64,000 nucleotides of DNA, from assembly GCA_021816455.1 (NCBI GenBank), contig JAKAXU010000011.1, positions 1-64,000 of the forward strand, written 5' to 3'. Below are positions 53,219 to 62,855 of this stretch, one piece after another. Below the pieces are notes generated by a model, which did no database searches, had not been told where the DNA came from, and worked only from the letters and a program-made list of their open reading frames with translations. Source of the DNA: Acidobacteriota bacterium. GTDB taxonomy: Bacteria > Acidobacteriota > Terriglobia > Terriglobales > Acidobacteriaceae. Position numbers and translations under genes: made by a program. Positions within the stretch are counted from its first letter, which is position 1. Each line of letters begins with the position of its first letter.

Positions 53219-54613
53219 CTATGGCCAGAATTCGACGGCGCGAACCGACGGCGGGCCGGAGTGGCCATCGATGACCTGGGTTTCAACAACGGCTTCCATA
53301 TTCATGGACCGCCAGTTGGGTGGCGCATTCTGCAGAAGCTGCTTGAGGTCACGGGCGTTTGAGATCAGCTCGCCAGCGGCTTCGGTGCCTTCTTCGGAGA
53401 TTCCGGAGACGAGGATGACTGGCTGGCCGGTGATCGGGTCACGGAAGCGCGCCACGATCGCGTAGTCCCGGGAGAGTTTCTCGTAGGGCTGGTCCCAGTC
53501 GGTGGCCCAGGTGGTGCGCGTCCGGCTCTTGCGGTCCACAATGAGAGCGGTGCCGTTGGAGGAATCGAAGCCAAAGCGGAGATCCCGCGTCAGACGCATC
53601 GCCCAGAGATTGTCGAAAGCACCGATGAGCACGACCGGGCCTTCCCGCAACTCGCCGAAGCTTGCTTCGGAGGCCGCGGAGACGCGAAACGGCTTGTGCT
53701 GGGCAAGCAGAGGAACCTCGATGCGCGTCAGAGTGATGACATCGGCAAGGGCAAACAGCCCGGAGAGATGCAGGTGAACGTAGAGCGGATCAGAGGCGAC
53801 AGTGTGGGGAATGGGCTTGGACCAGTCGTTATCGTCGCTGGTGTCTCGGGCCGGCTCGCCCAAGCAGATGGTCACGGTGGAGGTACCCGTCGTCAGCGGC
53901 TGCCAGAAATCCTCCACGGTGTGATCGACGGGAGCCTGAGGACGGGGAGAATGGAACCAGTAACCGGCGATGAGTCCGGCGGCCAGCGCGGCGACGACCA
54001 TGAGCACGGTGACGACGAGATGGGCCGTGGTGCCGGAGTAGTGATGGTGGCCTACGCGTACGGGGTGGTGCGCAGGCAACTTCTCCGGAGTATCCGGAGA
54101 AGTTTTGGCGCTCAGTTGCAGCCCTGTCGCGGCTGCGGCGCGATCGGTGCCGACAGCGGCGGGTGAACTCTCTGCCGGCCACACAAACTGCGGGAGATAG
54201 GCTCCAGTGGGAAGTTCGATGCGCAGCTCGTCAACGTGCTCCGGATCGTAGTAATACTGGGCCAGGCGCTTGCGAATTTCACCGGCCGTCACGCGTACGA
54301 CCGGATCGGCGTTGGCATCGTAATCCGGCGCGCGGCCAAAGACCTCAATGCCGATCAGCCGCTCCTTAAGATGTTCTGCGTTGCCGCCCAGCGTCTGTTC
54401 GACGACAAATCGAAGCAGTCCGGGGTAGCGCTTGCTTTGCGCGAAGAGAGGATGGGAGAGAATTCTGTCAAGCTGCTCGTGAACCGCGGAACGCTCGGCC
54501 TCGTTCTGCGGCACAAAAGCTTCGCCTGCACCGTGAGGCGGAAGAACGAGAGCACGGGGTTGGGTAGCCCTGGCTTTATCGCCCTTTGATTTGGGAACGG
54601 TCGGCAAAGGCAT
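53219..54613 (-). CDS. Putative membrane-bound one-component regulator: N-terminal wHTH-like domain, single TM, C-terminal extracytoplasmic domain
   Basis: DPVVRVTAGEIRKRLAQYYYDPEHVDELRIELPTGAYLPQF resembles the OmpR-type recognition helix and wing; TM LVVTVLMVVAALAAGLIAGYWF; about 240 aa C-terminal domain. Confidence 0.6.
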   Translation of the reverse strand: MPLPTVPKSKGDKARATQPRALVLPPHGAGEAFVPQNEAERSAVHEQLDRILSHPLFAQSKRYPGLLRFVVEQTLGGNAEHLKERLIGIEVFGRAPDYDANADPVVRVTAGEIRKRLAQYYYDPEHVDELRIELPTGAYLPQFVWPAESSPAAVGTDRAAAATGLQLSAKTSPDTPEKLPAHHPVRVGHHHYSGTTAHLVVTVLMVVAALAAGLIAGYWFHSPRPQAPVDHTVEDFWQPLTTGTSTVTICLGEPARDTSDDNDWSKPIPHTVASDPLYVHLHLSGLFALADVITLTRIEVPLLAQHKPFRVSAASEASFGELREGPVVLIGAFDNLWAMRLTRDLRFGFDSSNGTALIVDRKSRTRTTWATDWDQPYEKLSRDYAIVARFRDPITGQPVILVSGISEEGTEAAGELISNARDLKQLLQNAPPNWRSMNMEAVVETQVIDGHSGPPSVRAVEFWP

Positions 54614-54626
54614 TTATCTCTTGCCA

Positions 54627-54639
54627 ACGTATGATACGT
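54627..54639. promoter_or_regulatory. Palindrome ACGTAT-G-ATACGT immediately upstream of the putative regulator; partial second copy GTATGATACGT at 54763-54773
   Basis: Read directly. Confidence 0.4.
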
Positions 54640-55003
54640 GCGTCCCGAGTGTTTGTCTATGCAAAGATGCAAAAATCGGAGGTCAGGGACAATTACGTCA
54701 TAATACCCGGAAAACGAAAGATGTTCCGTCAGATTGGTCGGAGGCTGATGGCTGTATCTGGAGTATGATACGTCTGCGATCTACCCGATAGAACTTGTCT
54801 AACTCGTTGGAAAAATTAGGATTGACATGTACTTCGCCGTGATCTCCGCGGTGAAGGGAGCAGGATCGTCCATCCGGACCCAAGCAATTTCAGTATCCGG
54901 AAGGGCTAGCCAGAGCGGTCTCCGGCTGGTCATTCAGACTGCGGTTGTGCGTTGGCGCAGATGTTGAGGAGCATTTGTGCCGATGCTTGGATGGAATAGA
55001 ACA

Positions 55004-55074
55004 AAGCCTGCCATCAGGACGGCTTGCCGCTTGGGCCTGGAAGACTCAGTTCCAGTCTCAGGCGGTTTTCTTTT
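55004..55074 (+). ncRNA. Candidate structured RNA or leader: hairpin followed by intrinsic terminator-like stem and T-rich tract
   Basis: AAGCC..GGCTT (55004-55025); GCCTG-ga-AGACT-cagttcc-AGTCT-CAGGC (55035-55063) then GGTTTTCTTTT; alternative CTGGAA..TTCCAG (55037-55055). No convincing CDS upstream. Confidence 0.35.
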
Positions 55075-55290
55075 GTTCGGCTTCCTCCCTTCTGGTAGCT
55101 GCGGTCGCGCGGGAGATTTGGCGTCGGGAGGCGTCCGCCAGCTCAATTTGCGCTACACGCTGGTTTTTCTGTATATCGGAGGGAACGCCGGGTAGCTTCC
55201 GGCCTTTTCGGAGCATCTTAGGGTAGAACGAAGGGAACGCAAGGGATGCGGGTGCGGAGTGGCCTACCCGTGCGGTACACTCCCATTGTT

Positions 55291-56988
55291 ATGAAATCCT
55301 TGCAGCTTTTGCCGTCCCGACTTTTGTCGTTGACCGTCCTGTCTATGCTGATCGCAGTCTCCTCGAACCCGCTCCTAGCCCGCGCAGCGTCGGACACAGC
55401 CCCCGATGCCTCACCGGACGCGACGCTCGCCTACATTCACCGGACGTGGGACACGCTGACGCGTTCGATGACTGATTGCCACTCGTTGGTGGACAGCAAG
55501 GTGACGACGCATCCGGTGCTGTATCTGCCGGCGAATTTCACGCCTCCGGCATCGGTTTTGCAGACTGCCCGGCATTGCGGCGTGACGATCCACATGCTGC
55601 CACGGCGGATTGAGAAGCTGGGTGATGTGATGCCGGAGGAGATTGGCGAGAACGGGCTGCTTTATCTGCCCAATCCGTACATCGTCCCCGGCGGACGCTT
55701 CAATGAGATGTACGGCTGGGACAGCTACTTCATCATTCTGGGCTTGATTGCCGACCATCGTGCAACGATGGCACGCAATATGGTGGAGAATTTCTTCTTT
55801 GAGATCGAGCACTATGGCGCGACGCTCAACGCGAATCGTACTTATTATCTGACTCGCTCGCAGGCACCATTTCTGACGTCGATGATCCGAGCCGTCTATG
55901 AGGATCCATCTGCCTTTTCCGACAGGGCCGAGGCGGATGCGTGGCTGGCGCACGCCTACGCAATGGCGGAGAAAGATCACTCGACGTGGATACGACCGGA
56001 GCACCGGGCGGGGAATACGGGTCTGACGCGGTATTACGACTACGGCAGCGGCCCGGTGCCGGAGATGGCTGATGACAGCACGTATTATCCGGACGTCATT
56101 CGCTGGCTGCTGGCGCATCCGGGGGAGAATCATGGATTTCTGGAGAAGTCGGTTGAGCATCCGGACGCGGCGGAGATTGAACGACTGAAGCAGACCAGTT
56201 GCGACATCACGCGCTCGGCAGTCTGCGCCAACGCAGTGGTCAACGGCTATCGGCTGACGCGGGATTTCTACGAAGGAGACCGCGCGATGCGTGAGTCGGG
56301 CTTCGATCCGAGCTTTCGTTTTGAAGCGTTCTCTGGAGCGACGCATCATTACGCGCCGGTATGTCTGAACAGCCTGCTTTTCCGGTATGAGGAAGACCTG
56401 GCGCACTTTGCGCATCTGCTGGGTAAGCCTCAGGATGCGCGGCGGTGGACGGAGATGGCCAATCGCCGCCGGATCGACATGAACCGGTTCCTGTGGCGGG
56501 CCGACGAGGGAGTCTTTGCCGATTACGATTTCCTGCACAATCGTCCTTCGCATTACGCCTACATCTCTTGGTTCTATCCGCTGTGGGCCGGGGTGGCGAC
56601 GCGCGCGCAGGCGAGCAGCATTGTGCAGCATCTGAGCGCGGTGGAACGGCCAGGCGGACTATCGATGAGCGCTACCAACACGGGCCTGCAATGGGATGAC
56701 CCGTTTGGCTGGGCGCCGACCAACTGGGTCGCGGTCGCGGGGCTGGATGCCGCCGGATACCACGCGGACGCGCTTCGCATTGCGCGAAAGTTCACGCTGA
56801 CGATCGATAACGGCTTTGCGCGGGATAGGACCATTCGGGAAAAGTACAATGTCGTGGCAGGCAACTCCGCCGTACACGTGCGGACCGGTTACAAATCAAA
56901 TGAGGTTGGTTTCGGGTGGAGCAATGCGGTTTATCTGAAGATGACCCAGATGCTGAATGCGCAGGCAGCGAAACGCGCGACGGAGTGA
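55291..56988 (+). CDS. Trehalase (GH37), periplasmic
   Basis: Signal peptide; signatures PGGRFNEMYGWDSYF and QWDDPFGWAPTNW. Confidence 0.95.
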   Translation: MKSLQLLPSRLLSLTVLSMLIAVSSNPLLARAASDTAPDASPDATLAYIHRTWDTLTRSMTDCHSLVDSKVTTHPVLYLPANFTPPASVLQTARHCGVTIHMLPRRIEKLGDVMPEEIGENGLLYLPNPYIVPGGRFNEMYGWDSYFIILGLIADHRATMARNMVENFFFEIEHYGATLNANRTYYLTRSQAPFLTSMIRAVYEDPSAFSDRAEADAWLAHAYAMAEKDHSTWIRPEHRAGNTGLTRYYDYGSGPVPEMADDSTYYPDVIRWLLAHPGENHGFLEKSVEHPDAAEIERLKQTSCDITRSAVCANAVVNGYRLTRDFYEGDRAMRESGFDPSFRFEAFSGATHHYAPVCLNSLLFRYEEDLAHFAHLLGKPQDARRWTEMANRRRIDMNRFLWRADEGVFADYDFLHNRPSHYAYISWFYPLWAGVATRAQASSIVQHLSAVERPGGLSMSATNTGLQWDDPFGWAPTNWVAVAGLDAAGYHADALRIARKFTLTIDNGFARDRTIREKYNVVAGNSAVHVRTGYKSNEVGFGWSNAVYLKMTQMLNAQAAKRATE

Positions 56989-57148
56989 GGACGGGGTTGG
57001 AATTCCTGCGTCCTGCACGCCGCTTCTGCATCTATCGGAGAGAAGCTTTCCATGGAAGGTAGCACGGCGGGAACGGGTATCGGGAGAGCGCCTGGCAGCA
57101 TGAATTTTCGCAGTCCGCAAGCTAGATTTTCAGCCGACAGGAGCGTTC

Positions 57149-58774
57149 ATGGCGGAGTCGACCGCAGCGGCCGATTCAAAGATTCAGCCGACACCGGAGG
57201 AGATTCACGACAATCGCTGGAAGCCGCGTTTCAATCCATGGGTGGTGGCTTTCACGGTTACGCTGGCCACCTTCATGGAGGCGCTGGACTCCTCGATTGC
57301 CAACGTTGCGTTGCCGCACATCGCCGGTGCACTGGGCGCCAGTTACGACGAGGCCACGTGGGTGCTGACCTCATATCTGGTCTCGAACGCCATCGTGCTT
57401 CCGATCAGTGGTTGGATTGCCAATCGCTACGGACGCAAGCGCTTTTACATGTGGTGTGTTGCGCTGTTCACAGTGTTTTCGCTTTGTTGCGGTTTTGCGA
57501 ATTCGCTGTTCATGCTTGTCTTCTTCCGCATTATTCAGGGTGCGGCCGGAGGTGGACTGCAGCCGAGCGAGCGCTCGATTCTGGCCGATACTTTTCCGCC
57601 GGAAAAGCGCAGTGTTGCCTTTGCGCTGTATGGGATGGCCGTGGTGGTGGCACCGGCGATCGGCCCAACGATCGGCGGATGGATCACCGACAACTACTCC
57701 TGGCGCTGGATTTTCTTTCTCAACATTCCGGTCGGATTACTTTCGCTGTTCCTGAGCGCGCGCATCGTCGAGGATCCGCCTTATCTGAAGCGAATGCGCA
57801 AGAAGGTGGGTACGGTCGATGGCTTCGGCCTGGGGCTGCTTGCTCTCACCATCGGCGCATTGCAGATCATGCTCGATAAGGGACAGGAAAACGACTGGTT
57901 CGGCTCCGGCCTGATTATTGCCTGCGCTACCATTGCAGCCGTCGGCTTCATTGCCTTTGTGTGGCGGGAACTCACGACCGAGCATCCGATTCTCGATCTT
58001 CGGCTGTACAAAAATCCAACCTTCGCCACCACGCAGTTTGTCATGCTTGTGATCGGAGCGACGCTATATGCGACGACCGTGATGATCCCGCAGTTTCTGC
58101 AGGAGGTGATGGGTTACACGGCAACGCAGGCCGGAGCTGTGCTTTCACTGGGCGGACTGGTGCTGATCGTCCTGTTGCCGATCGTGGGATTCATCGGGCA
58201 GAAGGTCGATCCGCGGGCAATGATCTGTTTCGGGTTCGCGATGGTCTCTTTCGGCGTCTATCGCATCTCGGACCTTTATCTGGGGATCGGTTTCTGGACG
58301 GCAGCAAGCTGGCGCGTGATTATGGTGCTCGGGATGCCGTTTCTCTTTGTGCCGATCAGCGTGATGTCGTTTGTCGGCGTTCCGCGCGAAAAGAACAACG
58401 AGGTCTCTGGTTTGACGGCTCTGGCGCGGAATATCGGCGGCAGCCTTGGCATCTCGTTCATCAGCACGATGCTGGTACGCCGCGCACAGGTGCATCAGCA
58501 ATACCTGGCTGCGCACGTTACGCCGTCGTCCTCGCTTTATCAGTCGATGCGAGGCGGGCTGGTGGGCACGCTGCAAAGCAAGGGTTATTCGGCGGCGGGA
58601 GCGGCGACGCACGCGGCTGGTCGGATATATGAATCGATGGTGCAGCAGGCTCAGATTCTCGCCTACATCGACACCATCCACATGCTGGTGGTGGTAACGG
58701 TATGCCTGATTCCCATCGCCTATCTGATGAAAAAGCCGGGCGCGCGACCGAAGGAAGCAATTCCGATCGAGTAG
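57149..58774 (+). CDS. DHA2-family (EmrB/QacA) MFS transporter
   Basis: FMEALDSSIANVALPHIAGALGASYDEATWVLTSYLVSNAIVLPISGWIANRYGRKR; about 14 TM. Confidence 0.95.
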   Translation: MAESTAAADSKIQPTPEEIHDNRWKPRFNPWVVAFTVTLATFMEALDSSIANVALPHIAGALGASYDEATWVLTSYLVSNAIVLPISGWIANRYGRKRFYMWCVALFTVFSLCCGFANSLFMLVFFRIIQGAAGGGLQPSERSILADTFPPEKRSVAFALYGMAVVVAPAIGPTIGGWITDNYSWRWIFFLNIPVGLLSLFLSARIVEDPPYLKRMRKKVGTVDGFGLGLLALTIGALQIMLDKGQENDWFGSGLIIACATIAAVGFIAFVWRELTTEHPILDLRLYKNPTFATTQFVMLVIGATLYATTVMIPQFLQEVMGYTATQAGAVLSLGGLVLIVLLPIVGFIGQKVDPRAMICFGFAMVSFGVYRISDLYLGIGFWTAASWRVIMVLGMPFLFVPISVMSFVGVPREKNNEVSGLTALARNIGGSLGISFISTMLVRRAQVHQQYLAAHVTPSSSLYQSMRGGLVGTLQSKGYSAAGAATHAAGRIYESMVQQAQILAYIDTIHMLVVVTVCLIPIAYLMKKPGARPKEAIPIE

Positions 58775-58794
58775 CCGCCGGATGAACCGGCGGC
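58774..58794. terminator. Bidirectional terminator-like hairpin GCCGCCGG-ATGAA-CCGGCGGC
   Basis: Perfect 8-bp GC stem between convergent genes, starting at the last base of the MFS stop codon. Confidence 0.6.
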
Positions 58795-58809
58795 GGATAT
58801 TTCCAGCCT

Positions 58810-61530
58810 TTACCAGCCCAGAGTCACGGTCATCGTCTGCCAGCCGCTGCCCGACTGGAATGCTGCGTGAAGCCTTGTTTCGCCATCGTCGACCGCTTCC
58901 AGCGTCGCGGTTCCAGCGCCGCTCTGTGAGGTGATGCGCGGATGCACCGGCTGATGGACTACGAGCATGTAATCGGCCTGAGTGGCAGCAGGTGCTTCGA
59001 GCGTCAGACGAAGAGACTGTCCCAGCGACTCGGCGGCGAGGACGCGCGGAGCCGACGAGCGCGCGCCTGCCTCGGGCAGCTCGAAGACAGGATCGACCAG
59101 TTCGATGGCGGGTAGGGGAATTTGCAGGGAAGCAGAGTGGTCGTTGCTCCGCACTGGCCTGGCACCAGGCAGATCGCTGCGCAGAGCGAGGAGCGGTTGG
59201 TTATCCGCGGCGTGCGCGTCGGTCTCACGTGCTGTTACACGCAAGCCATCCGGCAGGCGCTTAAATTCGACGCGTACGCGGCGCGAGCCAAGGTGCAGAT
59301 TTTCGACTGTGAGCCGAGGCCAGTTTGCGGGCAGATGCGGATCGACGGTGAGTGTGGAGTGGGCAGCGTCGGGCGTGATGCCGAGCATGCCGCGCAGCAC
59401 CGGCTCGACGACCATCGCGCTCGACCAGAGTTGGTGGCTTGTTGAGCGGCCAAAGGGAACGTAGGTGTCGCCAGAGAGTAGCTCGGTGACCGCGCCGAGG
59501 TCCGAGGCCCAGGTGAGATGCACATTCTGCATCAGCATCTGCTCGCCCGCCAGGGGCTGTCCGCCGCGATATTCAGCCATTGCGGCCCATCCGGTGAAGA
59601 GCGGCCAGACCGAACCCTGGTGATAACTCATGCCATCAAAGATCGGTTCGTCCGAGGCGACATCGCGCAATCCCCAGTCGGTTTCGAGCGTGTGCGCGGC
59701 AAACTCCCGGAGACAGGAGGCGGAGTGCGCGAGCGGAGCGGCGGGGTCGGCCGCCGAAGTGCGATCCCACCAGGCCACCGAAGCATAGACGGTGCGTGTG
59801 CGATCCGGCTTGCCGTCCATCCCGTGGCTGAAGTCGTAACAGCCCTTGTCAGCGTCCGCATACTCCCGCTCGATTGTGACGTGAATTTTGGCGGCGCGCG
59901 CGGCAGCGCTGGCCGCTTCGGAGTGGCCGCCAAGCGCGGCAGCCAGATCGCTGTAGGCCATGCTGGCTTCTTCATCCAGCAGCGCCAGATAGACCTCCTG
60001 ATGCGGCATTCCGCCGGGCCAGCTCTCGACCCAGCCAGTGCCCTGGGAGTTGTCGTAGATGCCGTCATGGTCGGTGTCGGAAGTGGGTGCGGTCTCGAAG
60101 GCCCAGGCCTTTTCGATCACGCTGCGGTGGGCACGCACCCAGTCGAGATCGCCGGAGCTGCGCAGATAATCGCGTACCGCGAGCAGAAAGAGCGGCGTCG
60201 CGTCTGCTGCGGCGTACATATAAGGGAAGCTGCGCCAGTGGACGTCGGGATCATAGGCGGTCTGCGAATACTCGTGCATGATCTTGCCGTCGGCTCGCTG
60301 GCGCGCGGCGAGAAAATCCAGCTCGCTGCGCGTGAGGGCGAAGTCGCCCATCGCGTCCACGGCATAGAGGGTATAGAGCGCATCGCGACCGAAGAACCAC
60401 CCGAAACCGGGCCGCGCCGAGTCGCCACTTTCGTAGTAGCCGGCGACCAGGGCAGTTTCTCCCGAGCCGGGAATTGCGTCGTAGCCATGCGCCCGGAGCT
60501 GCTCGATGGAAACCTCGGCCCAGCGGAAGGCGCGATTGAGTGTCGGGTCCGGCGTATCGATGCGCGGGGCATCGTCAAGCATGGTTTTGTACTCCGCCTG
60601 CTCGGCGGCGTAGAGGGCGGGGATGCGGGCATTCAGCTCTGCCAGCGTCTTTCCAAGTGCCGCGTCGGTGGCCGTCGCCTGGGTTGCGCCGACGGCCATC
60701 AGCAGCGGGAAGTATTTGTCTCCGTCGCGCTTCGGATCGTAGTGCAGTTTGAATTCGAGCGGATGCACCTGCGGCCGCTCCTGATAGGGAGCCATCACGC
60801 CAGGCTCCGCGCCGGGAATCGCGACCGCACCGGCAAGATCGGGATAGTCCATGTGCAGGACGTAGTAGCCGTCGGCGCCAGTGGCGGAGCTGTGCGCAAC
60901 CCACTCCGCCGATGGAATGCCGTCATTGCGCTTGGGCCACATCCAGCGCATCTCCGGCGTGAAGCGGAAGGTCAGGTCGACCGGATGCCGGGCATCCACC
61001 TGAAAGAGCACGACTGGGCCGGTCGCCGGATATTGACCGGCATCGCTGTCGACCGGCTGATTCGGCGAAAACATGATCTGCCGCAGCGTGAAGCCAATAT
61101 GCGCATAGGTGATGACCGTGTGGTCCGGATGCACCTGAATGGATGCAGCCTGCTCGTTGACGTTGATGGGAACAGGATAGCCCGCGATCTCCGCAGTGAT
61201 GGCCAGGTGGCTGAGCAGTTTGACGGGCAGGATCCAAGCCTCAAAGGAGCCGGCCTCGCGCCCTACGAGCATGCCGCGCTTGCCGGCGACGGTGAAAGGC
61301 TGATGCGCGCCTACGGGGCGGCGGATCATCAACGCATCTGCTTTTGCTGTCGCGTTGAAAGTTCCAGAAGGCGAAAGCGGAAAAGCATCGAGCGGATGCA
61401 GGCGCTGTGCCCCAAGTGCGGGCACAATGCAGAGCAGGATCAGGCACGTAAGCGTCTTCCAGACAGGAACGGCGCACCGGACGGAAAGGCTCACAGGACG
61501 GAAACAGGGAAGAAACGCAAAGTCATTCAC
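58810..61530 (-). CDS. Six-hairpin (alpha/alpha)6 glycosidase-like protein (amylo-alpha-1,6-glucosidase/GH-type), secreted
   Basis: GFGWFFGRDALYTLYAVDAMGDFALTRSELDFLAARQRADGKIMHEYSQTA; GTGWVESWPGGMPHQEVYLALLDEEA; SYHQGSVWPLFTGWAAMAEYR. Confidence 0.82.
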   Translation of the reverse strand: MNDFAFLPCFRPVSLSVRCAVPVWKTLTCLILLCIVPALGAQRLHPLDAFPLSPSGTFNATAKADALMIRRPVGAHQPFTVAGKRGMLVGREAGSFEAWILPVKLLSHLAITAEIAGYPVPINVNEQAASIQVHPDHTVITYAHIGFTLRQIMFSPNQPVDSDAGQYPATGPVVLFQVDARHPVDLTFRFTPEMRWMWPKRNDGIPSAEWVAHSSATGADGYYVLHMDYPDLAGAVAIPGAEPGVMAPYQERPQVHPLEFKLHYDPKRDGDKYFPLLMAVGATQATATDAALGKTLAELNARIPALYAAEQAEYKTMLDDAPRIDTPDPTLNRAFRWAEVSIEQLRAHGYDAIPGSGETALVAGYYESGDSARPGFGWFFGRDALYTLYAVDAMGDFALTRSELDFLAARQRADGKIMHEYSQTAYDPDVHWRSFPYMYAAADATPLFLLAVRDYLRSSGDLDWVRAHRSVIEKAWAFETAPTSDTDHDGIYDNSQGTGWVESWPGGMPHQEVYLALLDEEASMAYSDLAAALGGHSEAASAAARAAKIHVTIEREYADADKGCYDFSHGMDGKPDRTRTVYASVAWWDRTSAADPAAPLAHSASCLREFAAHTLETDWGLRDVASDEPIFDGMSYHQGSVWPLFTGWAAMAEYRGGQPLAGEQMLMQNVHLTWASDLGAVTELLSGDTYVPFGRSTSHQLWSSAMVVEPVLRGMLGITPDAAHSTLTVDPHLPANWPRLTVENLHLGSRRVRVEFKRLPDGLRVTARETDAHAADNQPLLALRSDLPGARPVRSNDHSASLQIPLPAIELVDPVFELPEAGARSSAPRVLAAESLGQSLRLTLEAPAATQADYMLVVHQPVHPRITSQSGAGTATLEAVDDGETRLHAAFQSGSGWQTMTVTLGW

Positions 61531-61611
61531 GCCGTACAGTGTAGTTCACCGGAGGGGTGGGCACGGCAATCCCGGTAGAGTTTTGAGGGGCGAGTCCTGA
61601 AGGCCGACAGA

Positions 61612-62727
61612 CTACGGCAGGGTCTGGACCTCGATGGAGAGGACGGGTGGGAGATTTTCCGCGATCGCCTGCCAGTGGTCGCCGCCGTCCGGGGAGACGT
61701 AGACCTGTCCGCCGGTGGTGCCGAAGTAGATGCCGCAGTCGTCCAGGGTATCGACGGCCATGGCGTCGCGGAGAACATTGACGTAGCAGTTGGCCTGGGG
61801 CAGGCCGTGGATGAGCGGCTCCCATTCGTTGCCGCCGGAGCGGCTGCGGTAGACGCGCAACTGGCCGTCGAGCGGAAAGTGTTCGGAGTCGCTTTTGATG
61901 GGGACGACATAGAGGGTTTCGGGCTGGTGAGCGTGAACGTCGATGACGAAACCGAAGTCGGTGGGCAGGTTGCCGCTGATCTCGGTCCAGTTGTCGCCGG
62001 CGTCGTCGGAGCGCATGACGTCCCAGTGCTTCTGCATGAAGAGGGTGTCTGGCCGCGAGGGGTGCATGGCGATGTGGTGGACGCAGTGGCCAATCTCGGC
62101 GGTGGGGTTGGGGATGTACCGGGAGTGGAGGCCGCGGTTGATGGGCTTCCAGGATTGGCCGGCATCGTCGGAGCGAAAGGCTCCGGCGGCGGAGATGGCG
62201 ATGACGATGCGCTGCGGGTTGGACGGATGGAGAAGGATCGTGTGCAGACACATGCCGCCAGCGCCGGGCTGCCAGGCGGGGCCGGTGCCGTGTTTGCGCA
62301 GGCCAGCAAGCTCCTGCCAGCTTTGGCCTCCGTCTGCAGAGTGAAAGAGCGCGGCGTCCTCGGCTCCGGCGTATACGGAGTCCGGATCGGTGAGGGATGG
62401 TTCGAGGTGCCAGACGCGCTTGAACTCCCATGGGTGGGCAGTGCCGTCGTACCACTGATGGGTTCCGGCGTCACCGTCGTAGAGAAAGGTGTTGCCAATC
62501 GGGGACCAGGTGAGGCCGCCGTTGTCGGAGCGTTGCATGGTCTGGCCGAACCAGGAAGAGCATTGCGAGGCGTAGATACGGTTGGGGTCGGCGGGCGAGC
62601 CTTTGAGGTGGAAGATCTCCCAGCCGGGAAAGTGCGGTCCGGCGATGGTCCAGTCGCGGCGTGCTCCGTCAGCAGCGAGGAGAAATGCACCTTTGCGAGT
62701 ACCGACGAGAACGCGAACCTTGCTCAT
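61612..62727 (-). CDS. BNR/sialidase-like beta-propeller protein (WD40/YVTN-type exo-alpha-sialidase-like)
   Basis: Asp-box-like repeats [55 protein letters not shown]. Confidence 0.9.
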   Translation of the reverse strand: MSKVRVLVGTRKGAFLLAADGARRDWTIAGPHFPGWEIFHLKGSPADPNRIYASQCSSWFGQTMQRSDNGGLTWSPIGNTFLYDGDAGTHQWYDGTAHPWEFKRVWHLEPSLTDPDSVYAGAEDAALFHSADGGQSWQELAGLRKHGTGPAWQPGAGGMCLHTILLHPSNPQRIVIAISAAGAFRSDDAGQSWKPINRGLHSRYIPNPTAEIGHCVHHIAMHPSRPDTLFMQKHWDVMRSDDAGDNWTEISGNLPTDFGFVIDVHAHQPETLYVVPIKSDSEHFPLDGQLRVYRSRSGGNEWEPLIHGLPQANCYVNVLRDAMAVDTLDDCGIYFGTTGGQVYVSPDGGDHWQAIAENLPPVLSIEVQTLP

Positions 62728-62855
62728 GACGTCTCCTGAGTCTCTGAAGGGGTTTTCAGCAATTTACCCGAGAGCGTGGAAAGATGCAAAGAAGACAAGG
62801 CGAAAAGGCCATGCTGGGCAACGGCAACGGGGTGAAGGCAGCGAAGGGCGAAGTG

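Noticed and set aside
54945-55226. 93-aa ORF over the structured intergenic region
   Set aside because: No RBS or domain features; overlaps the terminator-like hairpin, so non-coding is more likely.
57044-57053. Palindrome TTCCATGGAA upstream of the MFS gene
   Set aside because: Only 10 bp, single copy, no supporting regulator gene; likely chance.
59518-61578. 686-aa plus-strand ORF
   Set aside because: Shadow of the six-hairpin glycosidase gene on the minus strand; no domain-like features.
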